A DNA stretch of 36,581 nt from positions 1 to 36,581 of the forward strand of contig NSIC01000005.1 in NCBI GenBank assembly GCA_002737635.1. Direction: 5' to 3'. Positions 9,257 through 19,307 of this stretch are shown piece by piece; within the stretch, counting starts at the first letter, position 1, and every line of letters starts with the position of its first letter. The position numbers and the translations under genes are program-made. The notes beneath the pieces were generated by a model. That model had not been told where the DNA came from, searched no databases, and worked only from the letters and a program-made list of their open reading frames with translations. Origin of the DNA: Acidimicrobium sp. (GTDB taxonomy: Bacteria; Actinomycetota; Acidimicrobiia; Acidimicrobiales; Ilumatobacteraceae).

Positions 9257-11512
9257 ATGGCCACCTCATCGAGGGTGCTGCCGTGGCGGCGCCAAAATAC
9301 AACGATTGCCGAGGAGCTATCGCCGTTGTTGACTGCCTACAAATCACGACACCCGAAAGGTTCGGTGTCGTTGATTAATGCCGCCTACGAAATGGCGCGG
9401 TCTGCACATGCGAACCAGAATCGTTCTAGTGGCGAACCGTATATCAATCATCCGATTGCTGTTGCGAGAATTGTCGCCGACATTGGTCTTGATGAAGTTT
9501 CAATAGTCGCAGCATTGCTGCATGACGCCGTCGAAGATACCGAGATCACAATTTCTGATGTTGAAAGTAATTTCGGTAGCGAAGTGTCGGCCATCGTTGA
9601 TGGAGTGACCAAACTCGAACGCCTGCATTTTGATTCGAAAGAAGCTCAGCAAGCCGCGACAATGCGCAAAATGCTGGTAGCGATGGCGCGTGACTTACGC
9701 GTCTTGATGATCAAACTTGCCGATCGATTGCACAATATGCGCACGATTGCCGCCGTAACGCACGAAAAGCAACAGAGAGTCGCACAAGAGACACTTGACA
9801 TTTATGCACCCTTGGCACACAGACTCGGTATGCAAGAAATCAAACAGCAACTTGAAGACTTGGCCTTTGCAGCGCTATATCCGAAGCGTTATGCAGAACT
9901 CGATCACTTGGTTGCAACTCGTGCGCCCGAACGAAACGTGTATCTCGCAAAAACTATCGGTCAGGTGCAGCAATGGCTTGACGAAGCGCAAATCAAAGTC
10001 GAGCTAACAGCTCGTGGCAAACATCTCTGGAGCATCTATGAGAAGATGGTGCAAAAGAGTCGCGAGTTCGACGACATTTACGATCTTTTAGCAATTCGGA
10101 TTGTCGTTCATTCAGAAAAAGATTGTTATACGGCACTTGGTGCCATTCACGGGCACTGGAAGCCAATCGTTGGTCGTTTCAAAGATTACATCGCGATGCC
10201 CAAATTTAATTTGTATCAGTCGTTGCACACCACTGTGGTCGGGCCGGGCGGCAAACCAATCGAGGTCCAAATTCGTACGCAAGAGATGCATCAACGAGCA
10301 GAGTGGGGTGTCGCTTCTCACTGGGCATACAAAGACACGGTCGGCGAAGGCGATATTGATTGGCTGAATCGGATCATCGACTGGCAAGGCGAGGTATCTG
10401 ACCCGAGTCAATTCTTAGAAATTTTGAAGACCGACCTTGAGCAAGATGAGTTGTTCGTGTTTACTCCGAAGGGGCGAGTGATAACGCTGCCTGTCATGTC
10501 CACACCTGTAGATTTCGCGTACGCGGTGCACACTGAAGTCGGACACAGTTGTATGGGTGCACGTGTCAACGGTCGGTTGGTTCCACTTGAGTACAAGCTG
10601 TCGTCAGGTGATACTTGTGAAATTCTCGTCTCGCAAGGTGAGACCAGCGAGCCAACAAAAGACTGGCTTGATTTTGTGGTCTCTCCAAAGGCGCGCAGCA
10701 AAATTAAACAGTGGCTTACTCGCGAGCGCCTTGAAGATTTGGTTGAAAATGGCCGCGATGAGCTGGTCGAGCGTTTGCGTCAAGCAGGTTTGCCAGCGCA
10801 GAAAATTCTTTCGTCGCAGGTGTTGCAAGATGAAGTTGCGCTTCTCAACTTTGAAGATGTGAATGAGTTTCTTGCTGCGATCGGCGATCAACGAGTTGAT
10901 GCTGTTGCGATCGTCGAGCGAATGTCAATACGAATGCGGGATGGTCAACAGCCTGATCAACTTTCGATGTCGTCTGTCGGGGGCAACAGCCTGACTTCAA
11001 CGCAAAAAAACGGCGTGCATATTGAAGGCATGCCCGATGTGTTGGTTCGGCTTTCGCGATGCTGCACACCCGTCCCGCCAGATGAAGTAATCGGTTTCGT
11101 GACCAAGGGTCGTGGTGTGACGGTTCATCGGGCCGATTGTGCAAACGCCGCCGCACTCGCCGAGGATTCGGCGCGCGTGGTCGATGTCGAGTGGTCTTCC
11201 GAAGGCTCAAGCACGATGTTCGTTGCCGCAGTTGAAGTAAAGGCGCTTGATCGTTCGCGACTGTTGCGCGATGTTGCGAATGCACTCTCAGATGAGCATG
11301 TCAATATCGTCGCCTGCACTACAAGTACTGGTGCTGACCGTGTGGCACGAATGCGCTTTGAGTTCGAATTTGCCGACCCAAGTCATCTGCAGTCAGTTTT
11401 GCGAGTGATCAAGCGCATCGATGGTGTTTATGATGCGAATCGCGTGCTGCCTGGGGTTGCGTCGACTTCGTTTGAAGTTGAAGATATCGATCATCCATCG
11501 GCGCCTAGATGA
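9257..11512 (+). CDS. rel: Bifunctional (p)ppGpp synthetase/hydrolase (RelA/SpoT family)
   Basis: Intact hydrolase HD motif (LLHDAVEDTEIT), synthetase motif (DYIAMPKFNLYQSLHTTVVGPGG), TGS domain (VFTPKGRVITLP), C-terminal ACT domain. Confidence 0.97.
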   Translation: MATSSRVLPWRRQNTTIAEELSPLLTAYKSRHPKGSVSLINAAYEMARSAHANQNRSSGEPYINHPIAVARIVADIGLDEVSIVAALLHDAVEDTEITISDVESNFGSEVSAIVDGVTKLERLHFDSKEAQQAATMRKMLVAMARDLRVLMIKLADRLHNMRTIAAVTHEKQQRVAQETLDIYAPLAHRLGMQEIKQQLEDLAFAALYPKRYAELDHLVATRAPERNVYLAKTIGQVQQWLDEAQIKVELTARGKHLWSIYEKMVQKSREFDDIYDLLAIRIVVHSEKDCYTALGAIHGHWKPIVGRFKDYIAMPKFNLYQSLHTTVVGPGGKPIEVQIRTQEMHQRAEWGVASHWAYKDTVGEGDIDWLNRIIDWQGEVSDPSQFLEILKTDLEQDELFVFTPKGRVITLPVMSTPVDFAYAVHTEVGHSCMGARVNGRLVPLEYKLSSGDTCEILVSQGETSEPTKDWLDFVVSPKARSKIKQWLTRERLEDLVENGRDELVERLRQAGLPAQKILSSQVLQDEVALLNFEDVNEFLAAIGDQRVDAVAIVERMSIRMRDGQQPDQLSMSSVGGNSLTSTQKNGVHIEGMPDVLVRLSRCCTPVPPDEVIGFVTKGRGVTVHRADCANAAALAEDSARVVDVEWSSEGSSTMFVAAVEVKALDRSRLLRDVANALSDEHVNIVACTTSTGADRVARMRFEFEFADPSHLQSVLRVIKRIDGVYDANRVLPGVASTSFEVEDIDHPSAPR

Positions 11513-11538
11513 TGATTCGCTTATGTCGCCAAAGCGTC

Positions 11539-11544
11539 TAGCCT
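11539..11544 (+). promoter_or_regulatory. Candidate leaderless -10 box for hisS (TAGCCT-N6-GTG)
   Basis: TAGCCT TCACGC GTG; no SD. Confidence 0.4.
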
Positions 11545-11550
11545 TCACGC

Positions 11551-12807
11551 GTGCCTGAATTCAAGACTTCGCCCGGTACTCGCGACATTTTGGCGCCCCA
11601 TTCTGCGCGCTGGCGAGCTTTTCAGCAGGTTTTCGCCCGCACGGTTGAAGCTGCTGGTTATAGCTACATAATTCCGCCGATGTTCGAAGACCTTGATGTT
11701 TTCTTGCGTCTTGGCGAGGCAACAGAAGTTGTTACGAAAGAAATGTATGACTTTCACGACAAAAGTGGTCGTCATGTTGCATTGCGACCAGAGCAGACTG
11801 CGAGTGTTTGTCGAGCATTTGTCGAGCATCGACCAATTACTCCGTGGAAGGTTTGGTATGCGGGACCAAATTTTCGCTACGAAAAACCTCAGCAGGGTAG
11901 ATATCGGCAGTTTGATCAAGTCGGCGTTGAGGCGCTTGGCGCCGATGATCCGTTGCTTGACGCAGAAGTCATTGCCTTGGCGGCGAAATTCTATGCCGAC
12001 TTGGGATTACAAAAAGTACATTTATCAATCAACACTTTGGGTGATGCAGGTGACCGCGAAAAGTATTCACAACGGTTGCTGGCTTATTTCTCGGCAAATG
12101 AAAAGGATTTGACCGCAGATAGTCGCGCAACTTTGGCACGCAACCCGTTGCGCGTGCTTGATTCGAAGCGCGAACCAGATCAGCAAGTAATAGCTGCGGC
12201 CCCGGCAATTCGCGATTCGATCAGCGTGACCGCGAGTGAACACTTTGAGTCTGTGTTGAAGGCGCTTGATGCGTTGAACATCAGTTATGAGATCAACAAT
12301 CGTCTGGTGCGCGGTCTTGACTACTACCGTCGTACAACTTTTGAATTTACTTCGACGGCACTCGAAGCAGCGCATACGGCGATTGGCGGTGGCGGGCGAT
12401 ATGACGGTCTGGTCGAAGCGCTTGGTGGGCCAGCGACGCCTGGCATTGGTTTTGCCTTAGGTCTTGACAGAACTCTGCTCGCGTGCGACGCCGAAAATGT
12501 CTTTGCTGCGCCGGCAAATTCAGTCGAAGTTTTTATTGTTGACACTGTGGATGGTCGTCACGCTCACGAACTTTGTCATTGGTTGCGCGATAACGGCGTT
12601 CGTGCAGACCGCGCCTATGACTTGCGCAGTATGAAAGCCCAGATGAAGTCGGCTGATCGCAGTGGTGCGCAAATCGCTCTGATAATTGGTTCTGAAGAAG
12701 TTGAGAACGCGACCATAATGTTACGGCCGATGGGTTCTGGCGAGCAATATTCAATCGCTCGAAAAGATTTACTTGGTGAAGTTCGAAAGGCTTTAGACGC
12801 AAAATGA
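11551..12807 (+). CDS. hisS: Histidyl-tRNA synthetase
   Basis: GTRDILAPHSARW, FRYEKPQQGRYRQFDQVGVEALG, LVRGLDYYRRTTFEF; GTG start. Confidence 0.96.
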   Translation: MPEFKTSPGTRDILAPHSARWRAFQQVFARTVEAAGYSYIIPPMFEDLDVFLRLGEATEVVTKEMYDFHDKSGRHVALRPEQTASVCRAFVEHRPITPWKVWYAGPNFRYEKPQQGRYRQFDQVGVEALGADDPLLDAEVIALAAKFYADLGLQKVHLSINTLGDAGDREKYSQRLLAYFSANEKDLTADSRATLARNPLRVLDSKREPDQQVIAAAPAIRDSISVTASEHFESVLKALDALNISYEINNRLVRGLDYYRRTTFEFTSTALEAAHTAIGGGGRYDGLVEALGGPATPGIGFALGLDRTLLACDAENVFAAPANSVEVFIVDTVDGRHAHELCHWLRDNGVRADRAYDLRSMKAQMKSADRSGAQIALIIGSEEVENATIMLRPMGSGEQYSIARKDLLGEVRKALDAK

Positions 12808-12820
12808 AAGAGAAAAATTA

Positions 12821-14587
12821 ATGACCATTAACAGCACCGCACTCAGAACTCACCTATGCGGAGAAATGCGTGCCGAAAATATCGGCCAGAAGGTCACCTT
12901 GTGTGGTTGGGTCGGTCGGCGCCGAGAACACGGCGAGCATCTTGCATTTTTGGACTTGCGAGATTTCAGCGGGATTGTTCAATGTGTTGTCGACAACTCG
13001 GTCGACGTCAGAAGTGAATGGGTGATTCGAGTTACGGGCACTGTACAGGCGCGCCCATCCGGCACGATTAACGAAAATATTCCAACGGGCAAAGTTGAAC
13101 TCGCCGATTGTGTGATCGAGGTCTTAAACAATGCCGAGCCGCCACCGTTTCCTATTGACCAGCGTGGCGACGATGTTGATGAAAATGTTCGTCTCAAATT
13201 TCGCTACTTGGACATCCGTCGTGAGAGGATGCAAAAAAACTTGCGCTTGCGAGCAGCCGTGAATTCAGCGATTCGTAAATCAATGGAGTCGCAGGGCTTT
13301 ACCGAGATTGAGACACCGCTGTTAATGCCGAGCACACCAGAAGGTGCCCGAGAGTTTTTGGTGCCGTCACGAAACGAACCCGGTTCGTTTTACGCGTTGC
13401 CTCAGTCTCCACAGTTATGGAAGCAGCTGTTAATGGTCGCGGGCATGGATCGTTATTATCAAATCGCCAAATGTTTGCGCGACGAAGACTTGCGTGCAGA
13501 CCGCCAATACGAGTTCATGCAACTTGATGCCGAGATGAGTTTCGTGAACAAAGATGATGTCATGGCGATGATTTCAACCGCCGTGATTGCTGCCGCGAAG
13601 GCAGCAACTGGTTCAGAACCGCCACCGATTGAACGCATGACATGGCATGATGCGATGAACAGTTACGGCATTGATAAACCCGACCTTCGGTTCGAAATGA
13701 AGCTGATCGAACTTACGAGCGTGTTCGCAAAGACCGAGTTCAAGGCGTTCAGTGCTGCCGAGTCGATCAAGGCTATTTGTGTGCGCGGGGTTGATTATCC
13801 GCAACAGGCTGCATCTGGTCGCAACAAGCTCGATGCCTTGACCGAGAAAGCCAAGAAGATTGGCGCCAAAGGTCTCGTTTGGTTGAAAGTTACTGAGGGT
13901 TTGGTGCTTGAGTCGCCAGTTGCAAAGTTTTTGTCGGCACAAGAGCAAAGTGAATTGATCTCACAAACAAAAGCCGAAGTCGGCGACTTGATCTTGGTCG
14001 TTGCCGACAGTTGGTCGACTACGTGTTCTGTGCTGGGGCAACTGCGCAATGATTTGGGTAGACCGCCGGTGCACGAGGGCCCATATAGATATGTGTGGGT
14101 CGTCGACTTTCCGATGTTCGTCGGCATCAACCCGACGACGAAGTTGCCGCAACCAGGTCATCATCCGTTCTGTCACCCTCATCACGAAGACGTTGATCGT
14201 CTTGAAAGTGACCCTCTTTCGGTGCGCGCCTTGGCTTATGACTTGGTTTTGAATGGATGGGAGTTGGGGTCAGGTTCAATTCGAATTCACGAACCAGATT
14301 TGCAACGCCGAGTGTTTAGGCAACTTGGCATATCTGACCAAGATGCTGACAATAGGTTCGGGTTTTTTTTGCAGCCATTCAAATATGGTGCGCCGCCGCA
14401 TGGCGGGTTCGCTTTCGGTATTGACCGTCTTGTTGCGATCTTGGCAGGAGAAGACAACATTCGTGAAGTGATCGCGTTTCCAAAAACACAGTCGGGTTCT
14501 GATCCGATGACTAATGCTCCGACGACAGTCGATCCAAATCAATTAAACGAATTGGGCATCAGGCTGTTGCCACCTGCCAAAAAATGA
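12821..14587 (+). CDS. aspS: Aspartyl-tRNA synthetase
   Basis: LCGWVGRRREHGEHLAFLDLRDFSGIVQ, class II motifs FLVPSRNEPGSFYALPQSPQLWKQ, CLRDEDLRADRQYEFMQLDAEMSF, GIDRLVAILAGEDNIREVIAFPK. Confidence 0.98.
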   Translation: MTINSTALRTHLCGEMRAENIGQKVTLCGWVGRRREHGEHLAFLDLRDFSGIVQCVVDNSVDVRSEWVIRVTGTVQARPSGTINENIPTGKVELADCVIEVLNNAEPPPFPIDQRGDDVDENVRLKFRYLDIRRERMQKNLRLRAAVNSAIRKSMESQGFTEIETPLLMPSTPEGAREFLVPSRNEPGSFYALPQSPQLWKQLLMVAGMDRYYQIAKCLRDEDLRADRQYEFMQLDAEMSFVNKDDVMAMISTAVIAAAKAATGSEPPPIERMTWHDAMNSYGIDKPDLRFEMKLIELTSVFAKTEFKAFSAAESIKAICVRGVDYPQQAASGRNKLDALTEKAKKIGAKGLVWLKVTEGLVLESPVAKFLSAQEQSELISQTKAEVGDLILVVADSWSTTCSVLGQLRNDLGRPPVHEGPYRYVWVVDFPMFVGINPTTKLPQPGHHPFCHPHHEDVDRLESDPLSVRALAYDLVLNGWELGSGSIRIHEPDLQRRVFRQLGISDQDADNRFGFFLQPFKYGAPPHGGFAFGIDRLVAILAGEDNIREVIAFPKTQSGSDPMTNAPTTVDPNQLNELGIRLLPPAKK

Positions 14588-15921
14588 AAGACGACTTGTT
14601 CAGCGCCGCGGTGGCTGAACGATTGAAGTCACAAGCACCACTCGCCGCCAGAATGCGGCCAAGATCACTAGATGAAGTTGTCGGACAACGTCATCTCGTG
14701 GCAAAAGATTCTCCGCTGCGATTGCTGATTGAGGGCGATCGACTTTCATCGGTAATTTTTTGGGGGCCACCCGGCACCGGCAAGACAACTCTGGCCGAAG
14801 TCGTTGCGTTGACGACCAATCGTTACTTTGAGAGACTTTCGGCTGTTAGCGCCGGAGTCAAAGATGTACGCGAAGTTATTGAACGGGCTGCAGAGCGACT
14901 CGGTCAATTTGGTCGAGGAACGATCGTGTTCATCGACGAGATTCATCGTTTTTCGACATCTCAGCAAGATGCACTCTTGCCATCGGTCGAATCGGGGGTG
15001 ATCACACTTATTGGTGCAACAACTGAGAATCCATATTTCGAAATCAATGCTCCGCTTCGAAGCCGCTCAACTTTGTTTCGGCTCGAACCATTGCTCGTCA
15101 GTGATGTCAAAGAATTGCTACAACGAGGTGTTGTCGCTGAATCGGTAACGGCCGACCAAGATGCGTTGAATGCTTTGGCTCAGCGTTGTGGTGGTGATGC
15201 GAGACAGGCGTTGACAGCGCTCGAAGTTGCGTGTGCGCTATCGCATGAAAATAGTCGGCACATCACAGCAAACCATGTCGATGCGGCACTTGGTGTAAGT
15301 GCACTGCGCTATGGCAGAGACGATCACTATGACGTTGTATCTGCGTTCATCAAAAGTATTCGTGGTTCGAATCCGCAGGCAGGTTTGTTTTGGCTTGCAC
15401 GAATGCTTGAGTCGGGCGATGATGCTCGATTCATCGCCCGACGACTAGTGATTCTGGCGAGTGAAGATATTGGCATGGCTGACTCGAACGCCCTGGTTGT
15501 TGCAGTTGCGGCGGCAAGCGCGCTCGAACATGTCGGTCTGCCTGAAGCTCAACTGAACTTGGCCCAAGCGGTCGTTTATTTGGCAACTGCCCCAAAAAGC
15601 AATCGGGTGGCGATTGGCATTTGGTCAGCGCGTGAAGACATACAGCGTGGCGTCAATAGCGAAGTGCCGGCTCATCTTCGGGACGGGCACTACGAAGGTG
15701 CGCGCGAGTTTGGTCACGGGGTTGGCTATGTTTATCCACACGACGACCCAAGAGGCTTTGTTGAGCAGCAATATTTGCCCGAGTCAAGCCCGGGGTCGCC
15801 AGAAATAAAGGGCGACTACTACCGGCCGTCAAATCATGGAAGTGAGCAAGAAATCGCACAACGAATGAATAGCGTTGAGACAACTAAGAAGACACAAATC
15901 AAAGCGAGATCGAAAACATGA
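14584..15921 (+). CDS. rarA: Replication-associated recombination protein RarA/MgsA (AAA+ ATPase)
   Basis: LAARMRPRSLDEVVGQRHLVAKDSPLR, Walker A GPPGTGKTTLAE, FIDEIHRFSTSQQDALLPSVE, C-terminal GHGVGYVYPHDDPRGFVEQQYLP. Confidence 0.96.
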   Translation: MKDDLFSAAVAERLKSQAPLAARMRPRSLDEVVGQRHLVAKDSPLRLLIEGDRLSSVIFWGPPGTGKTTLAEVVALTTNRYFERLSAVSAGVKDVREVIERAAERLGQFGRGTIVFIDEIHRFSTSQQDALLPSVESGVITLIGATTENPYFEINAPLRSRSTLFRLEPLLVSDVKELLQRGVVAESVTADQDALNALAQRCGGDARQALTALEVACALSHENSRHITANHVDAALGVSALRYGRDDHYDVVSAFIKSIRGSNPQAGLFWLARMLESGDDARFIARRLVILASEDIGMADSNALVVAVAAASALEHVGLPEAQLNLAQAVVYLATAPKSNRVAIGIWSAREDIQRGVNSEVPAHLRDGHYEGAREFGHGVGYVYPHDDPRGFVEQQYLPESSPGSPEIKGDYYRPSNHGSEQEIAQRMNSVETTKKTQIKARSKT

Positions 15922-16211
15922 TCAAACGAATTTTCTGGCTGGTACTCGGAGCTGTGCTTGTCGTTGTGGGTCTGAACTTTTTGAAAAAGGAGCCTGCCGA
16001 GAATCCGCAGCAGTTTTCGACCGATGCGTTGTTCGAAAAATTCATCAAGATTTTCGACATGGTGAAAGAGTATGTGCAAGGTCTTTGGCAGGGGTACTCG
16101 GGTGGCCAAACACTTAACGACCGTGAACTTGAGATGATCTTCGCGAACAAAACTGACTTCGAACCTGAATTCGACTCAGTAATTAAGCCGTCTGATATTT
16201 CGTTGAACTAA
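15918..16211 (+). CDS. Small hypothetical membrane-anchored protein (97 aa)
   Basis: ATGA overlap with rarA stop; N-terminal TM helix IFWLVLGAVLVVVGLNFL followed by a charged, helical C-terminal part; no confidently recognised family. Confidence 0.75.
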   Translation: MIKRIFWLVLGAVLVVVGLNFLKKEPAENPQQFSTDALFEKFIKIFDMVKEYVQGLWQGYSGGQTLNDRELEMIFANKTDFEPEFDSVIKPSDISLN

Positions 16212-16214
16212 ACC

Positions 16215-16231
16215 TGACGCCCTGCGTCAGA
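16215..16231. other. Perfect 7-bp inverted repeat with 3-nt loop in the short alaS upstream gap
   Basis: CTGACGC-CCT-GCGTCAG; no T-tract follows. Coordinates could be off by 1 nt. Confidence 0.5.
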
Positions 16232-16255
16232 AGGTGAATAGTAGGCTTGACATTT

Positions 16256-18874
16256 ATGGTGGCTGAAATTCGCACGGCGAATGAACTTCGAATGGCATTT
16301 ACGGGCTTTTTTGAACAGCGCGGCCATACCAAAGTTGAGTCAGCCAGTTTGATTCCGCATGATCCGACAATTCTGTTCACCGTGGCTGGCATGGTGCCCT
16401 TCAAACCGTATTTTGTTGGTGATGAAGTAGCGCCATATAAGCGGGCAGTGAGCGTTCAGAAGTGTGCACGCGCAGGTGGCAAGCACAACGACTTGGACGA
16501 TGTCGGTCGAACCAAGCGACATTGCGTGTTCTTCGAGATGCTCGGCAACTTTAGTTTCGGCGACTACTTCAAATCTGACGCGATCCCGTGGAGTTGGGAG
16601 TTAGTCACCGAAGTGTTCGGCTTTGACGGTGACCAACTTTGGATAACCGTTCACGAAAGTGATGATGAGGCTGAGCAGATTTGGCATGATCAAGTCGGCG
16701 TACCGATGAACCGAATTCAACGCCTTGGCGACGCAGACAATTTTTGGCAGATGGGTGAGACAGGACCGTGCGGTCCATGTTCTGAGATTCATATCGACCG
16801 GGGTCCTTCTTTTGGACCAGATGGCGGTCCGCTCAATGATCCGCAAGGTGATCGATTTTTAGAATTCTGGAATCTTGTCTTCATGCAGTTCAATCAAGAC
16901 AAAGATGGCAGCCGCACATCGTTACCTAAGCCATCGATTGATACGGGCGCAGGATTAGAGCGAATCTTGGCTTTGAAGCAAGGCAAAGATTCGATTTGGG
17001 AGACAGATGTTTTGTTTCCGTTGATTGAACAGGCACAGTCGGCAACTTCAAAGAAATATATTGTCGGCGATTATGAAGACCGTTCAAGTTTCTCGTTGCG
17101 TGTGCTGGCCGAGCATGCTCGTTCGGCGACAATGCTGGTTAATGATGGTGTGTTTCCGAGCAACGAAGGACGTGGGTATGTTTTGCGTCGTATCTTTAGG
17201 CGAGCAGTGCGTCACGCCTATTTGCTCGGCACCGACAAGTTGGTGATGCCCAAACTTGTTGAGACCGCAGTTGAGATAATGCAAGAGGCTCATCCAACTT
17301 TGAAGTCGAATAAAGATTTTATTCTGGGTGTATTGACCAAAGAAGAAGAGAGTTTCAGGCAGACCTTGAAGAACGGCTTGACGTTGCTGGAGAACGAATT
17401 CACTGCGATCAAAACTTCTAAAAAGAAGTCAACCCTGAGTGGCAAAAGCGCATTCGTGTTGCACGACACATACGGTTTTCCGCTTGAGTTGACCCAAGAG
17501 ATAGCCGGCGAGCGCAACATCAACGTCGATATCTCGGCGTTTGAGACAGAAATGAATGCACAAAGAACCCGCGCAAAGGCTGCACGCAAAGGTGCGGCAA
17601 CTGCCGACGAGACGCTTGGGCAATATCGACTAGTTCTTGATACGCACGGACAGACAAAGTTCGTGGGTTACGAATCTGATACATGTCAGGCCAAAGTGTT
17701 GTCGGTAATTACCCTTGATGACTCGCAAGTTGAAGTTTTCTTGGATGTGACGCCATTTTACGCAGAGAGTGGTGGCCAAGTCGGAGATCGAGGCACCATT
17801 CGCTGCATGAGTGGCGAAATAAAAGTGACAGACACAGTGTTTGCTTTGCCAGGTCTGCGTAAACATGTCGGGGTGCTGTCGGGTGAAATATCTGATGGGG
17901 CTGAAGTCACCGCGACGATCAACAGCGATCTGCGAAACGCAACAAGAAAAAATCACACCGCGACCCACATCTTGCACTATGCCCTACGCAAAGTTTTGGG
18001 CGATCATGTCAAACAGGCTGGGTCCCTCGTTTCTGCCGAGCGGTTGCGGTTTGACTTTAGCCACTATGCACAATTGTCGAATGTTGAAATCGAGCAGATT
18101 GAGCGCATCGCAAATGCCCAAGTATTAACCAACACCGATGTAAAAAATTATGAAACTTCGAAAGAGAAGGCGGCAAAAGCCGGCGCTATCGCATTTTTTG
18201 GCGACAAGTATGGCGATTTGGTGCGTGTTCTTGAAGCAGGTGACTCGATTGAGTTATGCGGCGGCACTCATGCAATGGCCACGGGCGATATCGGTCTGAT
18301 AAAAATTGTTGAAGAAGGTTCGATCGGCTCGAACCTCCGACGTATTGAGGCTGTTACCGGACAAAATGCAGTCGACTATGTGATCTCAACTGCGCGCACG
18401 ATACAAAAACTCAACGAACTTTTAGATACCAATTCTGCTGCTCTTGTTGATGCGATGTCGCGTAAGATCACCGAGGTCAAAGAGCTCAACGATGAACTCA
18501 AATCGCTGCGATCATCAGCGGCTCGTGGTCGTGCCGCCGAATTCATAAGCAAAAATGTGAATGGTGTCGTCGTGCAGCGAGTTGACGAGTTGGCGCCTGC
18601 TGATTTGAGAGAACTGGCATTGGCAATTCGTGCGCACAAAGAAATAAAAGCCGTGGTGCTCGGTGGTGTCACGCCAACTGGTGGCGTGGCTTTGGTGGCG
18701 GCGACTGGTGCAGGCATCAAGACCTCCGCAGGTGACTTGATTAGTAAGGCAGCAAAAATGGTCGGTGGTGGTGGCGGTGGCAAGGGAGACATTGCAACAG
18801 CAGGTGGAAAAAACGCAAGCGGTCTCGACGATGCATTGCTCGCAGCGACGCAAGCATCCAGCAACATTGTCTAA
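16256..18874 (+). CDS. alaS: Alanyl-tRNA synthetase
   Basis: EIRTANELRMAFTGFFEQRGHTKVESASLIPHDPTILFTVAGMVPFKPYF, RNHTATHILHYALRKVLG-like HxxxH, CGGTH, C-terminal Gly-rich motif. ATG (MVAEIRT) preferred; the track uses an upstream TTG at 16247. Confidence 0.97.
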   Translation: MVAEIRTANELRMAFTGFFEQRGHTKVESASLIPHDPTILFTVAGMVPFKPYFVGDEVAPYKRAVSVQKCARAGGKHNDLDDVGRTKRHCVFFEMLGNFSFGDYFKSDAIPWSWELVTEVFGFDGDQLWITVHESDDEAEQIWHDQVGVPMNRIQRLGDADNFWQMGETGPCGPCSEIHIDRGPSFGPDGGPLNDPQGDRFLEFWNLVFMQFNQDKDGSRTSLPKPSIDTGAGLERILALKQGKDSIWETDVLFPLIEQAQSATSKKYIVGDYEDRSSFSLRVLAEHARSATMLVNDGVFPSNEGRGYVLRRIFRRAVRHAYLLGTDKLVMPKLVETAVEIMQEAHPTLKSNKDFILGVLTKEEESFRQTLKNGLTLLENEFTAIKTSKKKSTLSGKSAFVLHDTYGFPLELTQEIAGERNINVDISAFETEMNAQRTRAKAARKGAATADETLGQYRLVLDTHGQTKFVGYESDTCQAKVLSVITLDDSQVEVFLDVTPFYAESGGQVGDRGTIRCMSGEIKVTDTVFALPGLRKHVGVLSGEISDGAEVTATINSDLRNATRKNHTATHILHYALRKVLGDHVKQAGSLVSAERLRFDFSHYAQLSNVEIEQIERIANAQVLTNTDVKNYETSKEKAAKAGAIAFFGDKYGDLVRVLEAGDSIELCGGTHAMATGDIGLIKIVEEGSIGSNLRRIEAVTGQNAVDYVISTARTIQKLNELLDTNSAALVDAMSRKITEVKELNDELKSLRSSAARGRAAEFISKNVNGVVVQRVDELAPADLRELALAIRAHKEIKAVVLGGVTPTGGVALVAATGAGIKTSAGDLISKAAKMVGGGGGGKGDIATAGGKNASGLDDALLAATQASSNIV

Positions 18875-18881
18875 GTATTCA

Positions 18882-19307
18882 ATGCGTAGCCTCGGCATTG
18901 ATCTTGGCACGCGAAGAATCGGAGTTGCAATGAGCGACAGCAGTGGTGTCATCGCGTCGCCTTTAACAGTGGTGGCGAGATCTGCCAATCACGGTAACGA
19001 TCACAAAAAGATTCAAGAATTGATCGATGAACATGAAGTTGATTGTGTCGTGGTCGGAATGCCGTTGAGCATGTCTGGCAAAGTCGGACCGGCAGCGAAA
19101 AGTGCGCAAGATGAAATCAAAGAAATGCAAGCAACGCTTAGTGTGCCTGTCCACTCATACGACGAAAGACTTACGTCGAAGACTGCGAACGAATCAATGA
19201 TGCAAGCAAACATGAAAGCTCAGGCGCGTCGTCGCATAGTCGACAAAATTGCTGCAGCAGTGATGCTGCAAGGCTGGCTAGATCATGTTGATCGGGGTCA
19301 AAAATGA
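18882..19307 (+). CDS. ruvX: Putative pre-16S rRNA nuclease RuvX/YqgF
   Basis: MRSLGIDLGTRRIGVAMSDSSGVIASPL, VVGMPLSMSGKVGP, DERLTSKTAN. The track ORF from 18765 is an N-terminal over-extension into alaS. Confidence 0.95.
   Translation: MRSLGIDLGTRRIGVAMSDSSGVIASPLTVVARSANHGNDHKKIQELIDEHEVDCVVVGMPLSMSGKVGPAAKSAQDEIKEMQATLSVPVHSYDERLTSKTANESMMQANMKAQARRRIVDKIAAAVMLQGWLDHVDRGQK

Noticed and set aside
16248-16253. TTGACA perfect -35-like hexamer at the start of alaS
   Set aside because: It overlaps the first codons of alaS, so it could only drive transcription from within the gene; no matching -10 was convincing.
18760-18790. GGTGGTGGTGGCGGTGGC run near the 3' end of alaS
   Set aside because: Encodes the usual Gly-rich motif near the AlaRS C-terminus (VGGGGGGKGD); not an unexplained repeat.
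18765-18881. N-terminal extension of RuvX into alaS
   Set aside because: The shadow frame of the Gly-rich AlaRS C-terminus; RuvX homology starts at MRSLGIDLGT (18882).
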